From NCBI GenBank assembly GCA_964512995.1, contig CAZELM010000039.1:1-40100 (forward strand): a DNA stretch of 40,100 bases, in the 5' to 3' direction. Both the position numbers and the translations under genes were made by a program. The notes below the pieces were generated by a model. The model was not told the DNA's origin. It made no database searches and worked only from the letters and a program-made list of their open reading frames with translations. Positions 1-8,579 of this stretch are shown in pieces (the first letter of the stretch is position 1; the number at the start of each line of letters is the position of its first letter). Origin of the DNA: CAZELM01 sp964512995 (GTDB taxonomy: Bacteria; CSSED10-310).

Positions 1-90
1 CCATCCAAAAAGCTTTGGCTATCATACACAGACTCTAGCCTTCCTCTATTGCCAAGTAATTAGAAAATTTCATCCCAAATAATCTGAGAA

Positions 91-2520
91 TCAACACCAT
101 TGGGTGGGGTCGTCTGAATGTTGTGATGACTTATCCGGTAAATAAACTGCCTTAGTCGTCCAATCTGCTGGATTAAAAGGAACGGCCAGCATCGTCTTTA
201 CAGAAACCGCGAATCCAGAATCAATTTTGGCCAACTCTTTCGCGAAAAGACCAGAAACTATAAAACTCCAAAGGGCATTAAGGTGACTAATATCGTTTGG
301 TATTATGACGCAGCAGTTCTCTCCATAAATCTCTCCTGTATATAATGTAACTCGCCGATCTCCTACGAGACTAACAACAACTCCATACTTCCCCCAATTA
401 GGTTTTCCACTCCTCCATTGTTGTGCTTTATGATTCAAGTGTCGAACTGATCTAGCCAACTCTGCCATCTTCCCTTTTTCTCTTTGCCAAAAAACAACCT
501 CCTCCCTTCCTGAGAATAACGATGTTTTATTTGGTGCAAGTTGATAAAATTCCCAATCGATATTTTTCCTGAATAATTCCCAGAACTTACGATAAAAACG
601 AATTCCATCACCCACTCCCTGTCCATGCATTGCAGTTGAGTAATTTGAGATCGATTCATCTATTGCAGAAGCACCCAATCGAATTCTACAGCATGGGTCC
701 TTCAAAATATTAGCAGTTTGAACCCTGTGCTCATCTGTTAATAATGTATCAACATTTGAAAGTGCGGATTTGAGCTCTTCAATACTACTTGAGTTTGTAA
801 AATCCAAGACATGAATAACTGAGTCCGGATCAGGAGTGCTGTTACATAAAATATACAATGCAACACTCACGACTTCACCTGATATAGATTCAAATGCTCC
901 TGCACCAAGTCGAGCAATTAATTGCCAACAAAACTCCTGAAGCAATAGATGTCTGAATTTTGTAAATCCTTTTTTTGCCAAAATACTTTGGAGCGCAACG
1001 AAAGCAAGAATACCTCCTGGATTAATAGACTCACTCCAGCGTGATATCATAATAGTTCCCAAATCTTGCTTAGCATCTTTATATTCTTTATCAGCCAATA
1101 ATGAGATCGATAGGTGGTGCGAACCTCTCTTCAAATAAGGAACATTTGTAATAACAAGATCGTATTTCCCAGATAATAGATCGGCTGCCTTGGCAATGCC
1201 TTTTGCGGCTACACCGAGTTCCTTTCGTTCATAATCCTCCTCGAATAACAAAGCCTTTTTAATAAAAGGAGAGATACTTTCCCATTTAATTTCAAACATC
1301 GAGTCTTTCGACAATACGCGGCTTGGATTAATTAGACTTCCAAGGATCGGTGCCTCAATAAAAAGATCGTACAATAGCTCAAGGTGATATGTCAGAGATC
1401 TGTCATTTTTAGACAACGAAATCCATGTCTCCTTTTTTTCATTTATGGATAATCCTGAGCAGGCGAGATTCAATTCAGGAAGATTTCGGTATCCTTTTGT
1501 AAATTGCCATGAAGTAAATGCCAATGCAAATGCTGCTATCTGCGTGCATCGTTCATCGATCTCCAGTCCGTGGATGTTGTCTCTCAGAACGGCATCACCC
1601 GCTTCGTCGGCACTCAGCCCTTCCTCGACCATTCTGAATCGAACGAGGATGTCGAATGCAGCCACCAGGAAGTGACCTGAACCACAACACGGGTCCAAAA
1701 CGGTGATTTCCGCTGCCCTAGTGGGCCATCCATCGAATGTACCTACTGCGGGTCTCCCGTCATCCAGAAACCTCAGATACGGCATCTCCACCGGAAGTGT
1801 TTCTTTCCCATGCCGTCCGACCCACCACGCACCCAGGGTGTTCTGAAGGAGAAAATCGACCATGTAAGGCTCAGTAAACAACTGGGTTACCGCAGGCAAT
1901 TCATCCGCCCCGATCTTCACCTCCGAAGCATTGATCTCATCTTTCCGTTTGGCCTGCCAGAACTGGTACACCCACCCCAGCGAATCCCGCGCCTTGAAGG
2001 TATCCACAGTCAGGTCATCCAACAGCTTCTCCAGCTTCTTCTGGTGCTCAGGCGGCAATTTCACCTGCAACACCGGCGCATCCGGCCTGAATATCTGCGG
2101 CAGCATTTTGGAGGCGTACCGGGCAGCCAGCTCCCACCCGTTCTCCGCATCCTCCTCCGGAGCTAATTCCTCGCATTCCTTCAACGTCACAGCTACGCCT
2201 TCCGGGTGCATCAACAATCCATTCTCCGCCAGGAACCGTGCGAACAGCATCCGATGCCAGTGCTCATACGAACATTCCTGGACCAGGTGACTGATGCCGT
2301 GTTTGCCGTTCCCGGCCACCTTCTGATCCCCGATCTGCTGCGCCCGTGCCCTCAACCGGTTCCGTAAATCCCGATCTTCAGGAGTCAGATGAGCGAACGG
2401 CTCTGACGCATCGACTGCAAGCGCCTGCAATGCGATGCGGGAACCTTCCTCGGCGATATCACGAGCTGCCTTAACGGCGGTTTCCAGTTTGTTTCGAAGG
2501 GGTTTATCCAACACTCTCAT
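91..2520 (-). CDS. pglX: BREX adenine-specific DNA methyltransferase PglX
   Basis: Predicted N6-adenine methyltransferase that marks host DNA in BREX phage defence. The 809-aa protein has an S-adenosylmethionine motif DPCCGSGHF at residues 276-284, an acidic segment GLEIDERC near 318-325, and a catalytic-loop motif NVPY at 459-462 in place of the commoner NPPY. The start is the ATG at 2518-2520, preceded by GAGGA at good spacing. It lies 42 bp after the brxC coding region on the same strand. It is shorter than the roughly 1200-aa type 1 PglX proteins. Base composition changes sharply near position 1560 (residue 320): sampled 60-base rows of the 5' part run about 52-62% GC, and rows of the 3' part about 30-42%. 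That suggests the catalytic-loop and target-recognition part was swapped by recombination. The family call is firm; the BREX subtype cannot be set because pglZ is outside the window. Confidence 0.85.
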   Translation of the reverse strand: MRVLDKPLRNKLETAVKAARDIAEEGSRIALQALAVDASEPFAHLTPEDRDLRNRLRARAQQIGDQKVAGNGKHGISHLVQECSYEHWHRMLFARFLAENGLLMHPEGVAVTLKECEELAPEEDAENGWELAARYASKMLPQIFRPDAPVLQVKLPPEHQKKLEKLLDDLTVDTFKARDSLGWVYQFWQAKRKDEINASEVKIGADELPAVTQLFTEPYMVDFLLQNTLGAWWVGRHGKETLPVEMPYLRFLDDGRPAVGTFDGWPTRAAEITVLDPCCGSGHFLVAAFDILVRFRMVEEGLSADEAGDAVLRDNIHGLEIDERCTQIAAFALAFTSWQFTKGYRNLPELNLACSGLSINEKKETWISLSKNDRSLTYHLELLYDLFIEAPILGSLINPSRVLSKDSMFEIKWESISPFIKKALLFEEDYERKELGVAAKGIAKAADLLSGKYDLVITNVPYLKRGSHHLSISLLADKEYKDAKQDLGTIMISRWSESINPGGILAFVALQSILAKKGFTKFRHLLLQEFCWQLIARLGAGAFESISGEVVSVALYILCNSTPDPDSVIHVLDFTNSSSIEELKSALSNVDTLLTDEHRVQTANILKDPCCRIRLGASAIDESISNYSTAMHGQGVGDGIRFYRKFWELFRKNIDWEFYQLAPNKTSLFSGREEVVFWQREKGKMAELARSVRHLNHKAQQWRSGKPNWGKYGVVVSLVGDRRVTLYTGEIYGENCCVIIPNDISHLNALWSFIVSGLFAKELAKIDSGFAVSVKTMLAVPFNPADWTTKAVYLPDKSSQHSDDPTQWC

Positions 2521-2562
2521 GGGTTGTCCTCATTTGCGTTAGACGATGGATCGTTGACTGCG

Positions 2563-3747
2563 TTATCCAATCCGGACAGGTCCACCGGTCTCATCGAGTT
2601 TCTTCTTAATCAATGCCTTCACGGTCTCGATCCAGCGATCAATATCATCCACGGTTTTGAAGGTCTGATCGGGAAGGTCGATGTACTCCACCGCCACGTC
2701 GGCTTCCTCCGCTGCTGCTTCACGCACTTTACGAAACCGTTCCGGCAATGCGGCAATCCGATCATCCCACGTGCTCAGGTTCATGCTTCGCAGCGATCCC
2801 AATACCTCGTCTTCAGTTCCGGTTCTGACTTCAGGAACGACTGTCAGTTTCTGGGATAACAGCAGTTCGTGTTTCTTTTCCGGGGTGAGTTTCTGCCAGT
2901 TCTCGTCCTGTTTCAGTTTCTCGAACTCCGTTTCATAGGTCTTCTGGTACAGCGCATGCAAAGTCGTCAGCTTATCCCTCAGAACCTGCGTCAGGCTGCC
3001 GCACAATCCCGGTACCGGATCGGGTTCCATCAACAGGGATCGATTCTCAATGAGGGCATCAACCTGGGTCTGGATATCCGGAGTTTCCTTTAAATTGGCG
3101 GCATACGATAACAGCGTCTCCAGGTTCTTCCACCGAAGCATTCGTTCGGTGATCTTTTTCACCAGCCCGGTCCAGGTATCGTATTGCTTCTCCAGATGGT
3201 CTTGCTGCGCGTGAATAGCCGTGAGCAACTCGTTTCCCGACAGCGCTTCCAGTTTGTGGATCTCACCGATATCGGGCTTGACCGGTCGGGGTGGTTCGCC
3301 TCCGGCTGTCTCTGAGAGTTTTTTCATTTTTTCGATGAGGATCACCACCGCTTTCTCCTCACCACCCGGCTGGCAGGGCACCTCCACATGCTGAAGCAGT
3401 TTTCTGATCTGTATCCGCTGTTTGGCCGTGAGCGGCTTGTCCACGATCCGGAAGTGCGTCTGGCCAATTTTTGCCCGGTCCAGATCAGCAGGTGCGATGA
3501 CCTTGTGGGTTATAGGCTCTGTTGCCCGGAGGTGCCCACTCACCATTAACGTATAGATCGCGCCTTCCACCGAATCTTTGGGCCAGCCATAGGGCGCATC
3601 TTCAAAATTCTTCCGGATATCCGCCCCCTTCTGCACAACCGATGTGAAACGAAGTATCTCCGCCGTCACGGGATGCTTGTCGATATCACCCTGGTAGTCC
3701 ACTGCTTCCAATGCGGCTTCCGATCCCTTCTTCGCCAGAGTGATCAC
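2563..3747 (-). CDS. brxC: BrxC C-terminal part, downstream of an in-frame TAG
   Basis: This open frame of about 394 codons continues exactly in the frame of the upstream BrxC piece. Only the TAG at 3751-3753 and one AAG codon separate the two. It is helical and charged, with no ATPase motif of its own, as expected for the C-terminal half of BrxC. The only start near its beginning is GTG at 3745-3747, with no convincing Shine-Dalgarno, so independent translation would be weak. Together the two pieces give about 1150 residues, the usual size of BrxC/PglY. I read it as one gene broken by a nonsense codon, or as a base-call error. Readthrough or translational restart cannot be excluded. Confidence 0.75.
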   Translation of the reverse strand: MITLAKKGSEAALEAVDYQGDIDKHPVTAEILRFTSVVQKGADIRKNFEDAPYGWPKDSVEGAIYTLMVSGHLRATEPITHKVIAPADLDRAKIGQTHFRIVDKPLTAKQRIQIRKLLQHVEVPCQPGGEEKAVVILIEKMKKLSETAGGEPPRPVKPDIGEIHKLEALSGNELLTAIHAQQDHLEKQYDTWTGLVKKITERMLRWKNLETLLSYAANLKETPDIQTQVDALIENRSLLMEPDPVPGLCGSLTQVLRDKLTTLHALYQKTYETEFEKLKQDENWQKLTPEKKHELLLSQKLTVVPEVRTGTEDEVLGSLRSMNLSTWDDRIAALPERFRKVREAAAEEADVAVEYIDLPDQTFKTVDDIDRWIETVKALIKKKLDETGGPVRIG

Positions 3748-3750
3748 CTT

Positions 3751-6021
3751 CTACCATCCGGTGTGATCGCCGGGATCGAAATCGGGATAGAGTCGTACCA
3801 TGCTGCTTTCTGCTGATTGGCGGATGGCGTCGGCGAAGTCCGAAGCGATGATCTCATTGCCGCCACCCTGGAATACCCGCACACTCTTGAAAATATCCGC
3901 GATGAGTTGATCGATGCGGTTCTGGGCGTCCCGCTTTTTCGTTTCCATTGCGTTCCGGGCTTCTTCTCCCTCGGAACCGGATGGAACCCCTCGCACTCTG
4001 AGAGTGGCTGTTGCTGCATACAACGCGGCAATCGTGGTTCTGATCTCATCGGAGTTTTTCTTCGGTAGAAATACGAATATCGCCGGTGAGTCCATCCCAG
4101 CCGCACGAGCCTCTGCGATGACGGAGTTTTCATTCTCGTCCCACCCATCTCTGATCCAGACATAGATCTGCTTGTCGAGATCGGTGGGTTTCTCCAGTCC
4201 AAAATGCAGCTTGATGGATCGAGGCACTTTGGATTTTCCCTGGACTAGCCGGATGGCTTTCAAGCGCTCACCGCATTCCTTCCGGATCAGGTCGGATCGT
4301 TCCTGAGCGACACGTTGGGGAGAATCGAGGAACCGGGTGACCTGGCTGCGGTATTCGTCGTTCCATGCGCTGAATTCACGAGTTTGCACTTTGTATTCGT
4401 TGCCGACCCGCATGATCTTGCCGTCCGTCTCCATCTCAGAGAGCAGTGCCGGTAGGGCTTTTCGAAGTTCAGCGCTCCCGGCAGGCAGATTTTCAACCAT
4501 CAGATCGGCGAGTGTGTCGGGTGTCGCCCGGATGCCCAGATCGGTACCGGTTTCTCTGGGCAGTTTCCCGATGATGTACACGAGACCGCAGAGACGGGCT
4601 TTCAGAACACCCTCCCGGCCATGTTTCTTCAAATCCTGGATGTATTCGTAGATCTCACGGGGGAGCAGACCGGTTTGGAGAAGGTTAGAGACGATCTGAT
4701 CGAAGATGAAGTCGCCACCCACAACCGTTCCCAGGGGTAGTTCTGCGGTTGCACACGCGGCTTCGTGAACAACCCTCAACTGGTTTCGAAGTTGCCCGGC
4801 AGTCCCGGCCTGGTCCAACGCCTGGAGTGTCTTTTCCCAAAAGCGTCTTCTGACCGGGAGGATCGGATAATCCGCAACGAACACCTCGGTATCATCGTGA
4901 ATGTGTTCGATCCGGGTGCCGCTCAGGTGCCGGGATATCTCACCGATGTTTTGGGTCATGATCGCATCGATTTGCGGCATGTGATCCGGCTTCTTCGGGA
5001 GGATTACCTGACGGATGACCCGGTTGACATCGGTATCGGACAATTCCACCGCAACCGGGAATCGTCCTTTCAGACGGCCAAGCAGAGGAGTTCCTGCCAT
5101 TGCCGTCTGACCGGTGCCGACAAACATCAGCTTCCCACCGAACGCCTTACAACAGGTTTCTACCATTTCCTGGATAGCCATCGAGCGATCCTGGTTCTGC
5201 CCGATGAACTGCTGGATCTCATCGAGAACGACGAGGGTGAGCGGGAATTTGCCGTACATCGATTTCAATGCTCTCTCCACGCCGGTCTTCATCTGGTCAT
5301 TGGTGACATCCGTCACCTTCGAAAACTGCACTTTCAGGAGTTCCCTCACCTTTGAGGCGGATTCCGCAAAGTCCGGGTAAACATTCAATAGCGCTTTTGA
5401 GATCAGCGGAGAGACATACAGGTTTGATAACTCGTACTGCCAATCCTTGCCCTCATTTTCAACAGCGGACTTGACCATCTCGTAATACCCCTGTTCCTTG
5501 AGCCACAGTTCGAAACAGGCGATGGGGTATTGCTCAGCGAAACCGAGAGATTTGAAAATGATCCCCAGCAGTGTCAAACGAACCTGATCCCCTGCGCCTG
5601 AACCCAAGGTACCGGAAGCGGCATGCAGACCGCCTTCACGATTCCCAAGCGTGCTGATCTCCTTCAGTGTGTCCTTGATGGAATCCGGCAGTTTGGCCAG
5701 CCCCCGTGCAGTCGCGTTATCCTCCGGGAACGTGTAGTCCGTCCATAGTGTTTTGAGCATCTTGACCAGATGGGATTTCCCTGAACCATAGAAACCTGAA
5801 ACCCAGACCCCCGGTTGCTCGGATTCATACACATTGTTCCGGAATGTTTCCAGAATCCGCTGGAGACCACGCGCATATTCGCCATCGCAGACGAAAGTCT
5901 CCAGCTCGTACCTCAAAGTCTCCTGTTCTTTGGGTGTGAGTTTGTCCTTGACGACGACATACCCTTCATTCTTGATTTTATTGATCGTCGGGTCTTTCAG
6001 ATAAATGGTTCGGTTGAGCAT
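3751..6021 (-). CDS. brxC: BREX P-loop ATPase BrxC (PglY-like), N-terminal 756 aa, stopped by TAG
   Basis: BrxC is the large ATPase of BREX, thought to act in the DNA-bound methylation and restriction complex. The Walker A motif GFYGSGKSH is at residues 76-84 and the Walker B segment LTLVVLDE at 261-268. The N-terminus matches the family pattern, with a conserved stretch before the P-loop. The start ATG at 6019-6021 has GGAG a few bases upstream, and the brxB stop is only 9 bp away, so the genes are probably cotranscribed. The frame ends at TAG (3751-3753) directly after HTGW, and the missing C-terminal half follows in the same frame. The family call is strong. Whether this allele is functional is doubtful unless the stop is suppressed or is a sequence error. 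Confidence 0.88.
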   Translation of the reverse strand: MLNRTIYLKDPTINKIKNEGYVVVKDKLTPKEQETLRYELETFVCDGEYARGLQRILETFRNNVYESEQPGVWVSGFYGSGKSHLVKMLKTLWTDYTFPEDNATARGLAKLPDSIKDTLKEISTLGNREGGLHAASGTLGSGAGDQVRLTLLGIIFKSLGFAEQYPIACFELWLKEQGYYEMVKSAVENEGKDWQYELSNLYVSPLISKALLNVYPDFAESASKVRELLKVQFSKVTDVTNDQMKTGVERALKSMYGKFPLTLVVLDEIQQFIGQNQDRSMAIQEMVETCCKAFGGKLMFVGTGQTAMAGTPLLGRLKGRFPVAVELSDTDVNRVIRQVILPKKPDHMPQIDAIMTQNIGEISRHLSGTRIEHIHDDTEVFVADYPILPVRRRFWEKTLQALDQAGTAGQLRNQLRVVHEAACATAELPLGTVVGGDFIFDQIVSNLLQTGLLPREIYEYIQDLKKHGREGVLKARLCGLVYIIGKLPRETGTDLGIRATPDTLADLMVENLPAGSAELRKALPALLSEMETDGKIMRVGNEYKVQTREFSAWNDEYRSQVTRFLDSPQRVAQERSDLIRKECGERLKAIRLVQGKSKVPRSIKLHFGLEKPTDLDKQIYVWIRDGWDENENSVIAEARAAGMDSPAIFVFLPKKNSDEIRTTIAALYAATATLRVRGVPSGSEGEEARNAMETKKRDAQNRIDQLIADIFKSVRVFQGGGNEIIASDFADAIRQSAESSMVRLYPDFDPGDHTGW

Positions 6022-6030
6022 ACGTTACTC

Positions 6031-6576
6031 CTATTCATCGTGAGCCGTAATGGGGACAGCCAGGTAGTTCCACCCATCCCGTGCATCCAATAAACGATAA
6101 TTCTGATCTTCGTATTCACCGGGGAAAAACACCAGGAGCCGTCCCCGGATATCGTTCAACAGGTCATTGACCACGTCGGAAACATGTAAAAATCCGAACA
6201 AACCAGCGACACCGGAAACGGCAACGACGGTATCGGTGTCCACATCATCCGCCTTCAGGACTGAAATAATCCGATCCACAACATGCTGCTTGAAATAGGG
6301 CAGCAGGTTATCCAGATCAGGTGTCTCGAAGTAACTGACCTTGTATTCCTGCTGAGCCATCCACTCACCAAATATGTCGATGATGTCAATATGTTTCCAA
6401 CCATGCCCCGCCTGCCGGGTTGCCAGATCAAACTCATCGATCCGCATCCGAAGACGCCGCTCCTCGGTCTTGTCGTACACGATGAACCAAACCTTCTGAG
6501 CGCCGGGGATGGATTTCAGCCAGGGCGTGGAGACGAACTTGGCGTATTTTTTTATCAGCTCATTAACTCTGCTCAT
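6031..6576 (-). CDS. brxB: BREX protein BrxB (DUF1788)
   Basis: A 181-aa protein of the DUF1788/BrxB family, a small core BREX component of unknown biochemical role. It begins MSRVNELIKKYAKF and has the family's central pattern of alternating hydrophobic strands, ending near FFPGEYEDQNYRLLDARDG, which resembles the C-terminal end of DUF1788 proteins. I chose the ATG at 6574-6576 because it overlaps the end of brxA by 14 bp, typical of translational coupling. The same frame stays open far upstream, but that part is only the antisense shadow of brxA. Its place between brxA and brxC matches BREX gene order. Confidence 0.85.
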   Translation of the reverse strand: MSRVNELIKKYAKFVSTPWLKSIPGAQKVWFIVYDKTEERRLRMRIDEFDLATRQAGHGWKHIDIIDIFGEWMAQQEYKVSYFETPDLDNLLPYFKQHVVDRIISVLKADDVDTDTVVAVSGVAGLFGFLHVSDVVNDLLNDIRGRLLVFFPGEYEDQNYRLLDARDGWNYLAVPITAHDE

Positions 6577-7393
6577 GCAGCCATTCCTTTTCTGCTGGAG
6601 ACAGCCACTGATCGAACCTGATCTCGATAACAGTATCCACTCTGAGGAACGATATGAGACCTCTGCGGGAGGCGGCAGAGACCATCTCCAGAAGCTCATG
6701 TTCATCGCGATCAAGTATCTTTGCCCAGGGGCTGTTAAGCAACCGGTTATCCCTGAAACCCTCCAGCCAGGCCAGGAAGAGGGCATACACCGTGTTTTCC
6801 GGAGTTGTGACAGGCCGCCTTCGGATCTTCTTGACCTTGCCTTCCAGATGACCCGACTGAGTCCAGGATGACCCGATATTCTGTGATACCGACCTGAGCG
6901 TGTTGGCGCTGAACCTGTCCGGGAACTTCGTCTGGATGAACTCCTCGATGTTCGCGCTGATGATTGAGGTGCCCACATCAAGACCGAGTATGAAATCAGA
7001 AGAAGCCCGGAGCAGGGGATCACGGGCGATGGCACAGAGCAGTGCGAGAAGTGGCTGGGGTTCGGTGTTGATGCTCCAGAGCCGTCTGAGATGGCGGAAT
7101 ATCGGTATATCGGTGGACAGTCCGTACTCATCCTTGAGATGTCGAATGGTGAGTTTCCGATTTTTGACAGTGGACTTCTCCAGCGCATTGTCCTCGACAA
7201 CAGCATGGTTGTAGTCACTGAAACCTGCGGTATCAGGCAGGAGATCGAAGAGCTGGGATATTTCCTGGAGCATCATCGTGCGGCTGGTGTGCGCGGTATG
7301 GTTGCCGTCTTTGAATCCGAAAAGATCTCTGGGCAGAGCCTCCCTGTGCTTCCTTTTTTCTGAATAGTCATCCAGGTTGAAGAGCGGACTCAC
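6563..7393 (-). CDS. brxA: BREX protein BrxA (DUF1819-like)
   Basis: A 276-aa protein with features of DUF1819/BrxA, a small DNA-binding BREX factor. The C-terminal half shows the family's run: an SSWTQSGHLEGKVKK segment, then a threonine-rich linker, a helix beginning NTVYALFLAWLEG, and SPWAKILDRDEHEL near the end. I chose GTG at 7391-7393: it overlaps the TGA of the upstream HTH gene (GTGA) and has GGAG seven bases upstream. Translation from 7444 would need an extra 17 residues with no ribosome site. At 276 residues it is longer than the roughly 200 aa typical of type 1 BrxA. It is coupled at its end to brxB. Confidence 0.78.
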   Translation of the reverse strand: MSPLFNLDDYSEKRKHREALPRDLFGFKDGNHTAHTSRTMMLQEISQLFDLLPDTAGFSDYNHAVVEDNALEKSTVKNRKLTIRHLKDEYGLSTDIPIFRHLRRLWSINTEPQPLLALLCAIARDPLLRASSDFILGLDVGTSIISANIEEFIQTKFPDRFSANTLRSVSQNIGSSWTQSGHLEGKVKKIRRRPVTTPENTVYALFLAWLEGFRDNRLLNSPWAKILDRDEHELLEMVSAASRRGLISFLRVDTVIEIRFDQWLSPAEKEWLHEQS

Positions 7394-7590
7394 GGGGTAT
7401 CTCCGGTCACATGCTGATCGGTGGCTTTGCCGCTGCGAACCCATTCATCAACCTCGGAGATTTTGAACTTCCATAACCTGCCTACTTTATGCGCTGGGAT
7501 GCCCCGTTTCTCGATCCAGCGGTAGATGGTGTCCGTGCTGACTCCCAGGTGTTTTGAGATTTCCTCGACTGACAACCACCGATCTTTCAT
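7390..7590 (-). CDS. Small HTH (excisionase/MerR-like) regulator leading the BREX operon
   Basis: A 66-aa single-domain DNA-binding protein of the HTH_17/excisionase type. Its start MKDRWLSVEEISKHLGV is followed by STDTIYRWIEKRGIPA, the classic winged-helix recognition region, and KVGRLWKFKISEVDEW. The ATG at 7588-7590 has a strong GGGAGGGAG five bases upstream; a GTG two codons earlier is too close to that site. It is the first gene of the BREX operon and its stop overlaps the brxA start, so it probably regulates the locus. It could instead be a recombination directionality factor, but the fused operon argues for a local regulator. Confidence 0.82.
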   Translation of the reverse strand: MKDRWLSVEEISKHLGVSTDTIYRWIEKRGIPAHKVGRLWKFKISEVDEWVRSGKATDQHVTGDTP

Positions 7591-7634
7591 GGTCACTCCC
7601 TCCCCAGAGTTTGGGTTGCATCGTTGCGGCTTAA

Positions 7635-7643
7635 ATCATACCA
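7635..7643 (-). promoter_or_regulatory. Candidate extended -10 element of the BREX operon
   Basis: On the minus strand this reads TGGTATGAT, an extended -10 box (TGn followed by TATGAT), about 45 bp upstream of the HTH gene start. A weak AT-rich -35 (TTTTCT) lies 17 bases further upstream. It fits a sigma-70-type promoter for HTH-brxABC-pglX. This is a sequence pattern only. Confidence 0.4.
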
Positions 7644-7780
7644 GAGTCGGTTTGGAAAGAAAACACTGAGGGACTTTCTGTACTAGCACATTGAGTTGAA
7701 ATCCTGTAGTTTTACGAACAGGGAGAACCCATGTATTTCAATGATTTTCACGTAGATCACGAACTCGCGAGGAGGGTTGG

Positions 7781-8341
7781 ATGTATAATTTTTACTCTAT
7801 GAACAGGGATGGAACGCATATTCAGTTTAAGAAGCTGAGAGAGGCTCATATTTTTGGATGCAACGTAGGAGTGATTGCGTCACTTCTAAAAAAACGGCTG
7901 CTCCCAAATGATTCACAACCTTTTCGGTGGCACGTGTCAGTGGAAGATATTCTTGGAGAGCAACTCGAAGCCCTGATTATCGATTTGAAACCCAACAACT
8001 CCGACAAGGGTACCTCAAGAAGCCTCTATATGGTCAAGGATGTCTGGGGATTCAGTCATTGTGATTGGACACCGGCCCTTATGAGAATGCGTGGTCTGGT
8101 TGTTGATGGAGACCCAGTTATCGAAAACCAGGACGATTTCACAGTGGATATCAATCCGGGTCATGAAAACATTTACACAATTCTCTATTTTGATGGGACC
8201 ATCAAGAATGGCCGCATAGACGGTAGATGGGTACCTCCCAGCCGAAGTTCAACGAACTCGGCATTACTTTGGCCAGATACTGTCCGGTATTTTTTCCAGA
8301 TAATTAAAGAGGTTACTCCCTCGATACTGGATAGCCTGTAG
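7781..8341 (+). CDS. Hypothetical protein divergent from BREX
   Basis: A 186-aa protein I do not recognise. It is mixed alpha/beta with no signal peptide or membrane segment. It has an aromatic-rich middle (VWGFSHCDWTPALMRMRG) and an acidic stretch (DPVIENQDDFTVDINPGHEN). The start ATG at 7781 is preceded by AGGAGGG at ideal spacing, so I consider the gene real. It is transcribed away from the BREX operon across a 190-bp intergenic region and stands alone; a long gene-free stretch follows. Location suggests an accessory of the defence island, but no function can be assigned. Confidence 0.65.
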   Translation: MYNFYSMNRDGTHIQFKKLREAHIFGCNVGVIASLLKKRLLPNDSQPFRWHVSVEDILGEQLEALIIDLKPNNSDKGTSRSLYMVKDVWGFSHCDWTPALMRMRGLVVDGDPVIENQDDFTVDINPGHENIYTILYFDGTIKNGRIDGRWVPPSRSSTNSALLWPDTVRYFFQIIKEVTPSILDSL

Positions 8342-8436
8342 AGACTTTCTAACGTAATTTAAATCCGTCAACGCGACAGGTGAATCTCTTCAACAACTTC
8401 ATGGAGAAGCATATTGAAAGCACCCTGATTCAACGG

Positions 8437-8464
8437 TTTCTCACCCATGTACATGGGTGAGAAA
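8437..8464. repeat. Perfect 28-bp palindrome
   Basis: The sequence tttctcacccatgt followed by its exact reverse complement makes a perfect palindrome with no spacer. As RNA it would fold into a 12-bp stem with a 4-base loop. No T-tract follows on either strand, so it is a poor intrinsic terminator. A protein-binding site or recombination site is possible. Confidence 0.75.
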
Positions 8465-8552
8465 ACTGATTTGGTACCTGGCTGAAGTCACTCATTACAG
8501 CGTTGGTATGCCTGGTTTGGTTTATTTTGGAAGACCAGGAAGGAGGTTCACA

Positions 8553-8579
8553 ACGCGCCTCTCTAATAGAGAGGCGCGT
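8553..8579. repeat. Strong GC-rich hairpin, 12-bp perfect stem with 3-base loop
   Basis: The arms acgcgcctctct (8553-8564) and agagaggcgcgt (8568-8579) are perfect complements around the loop aat. There is no T-run, so a factor-independent terminator is uncertain. It sits 88 bp after the palindrome at 8437 in the same gene-free stretch. Confidence 0.75.
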
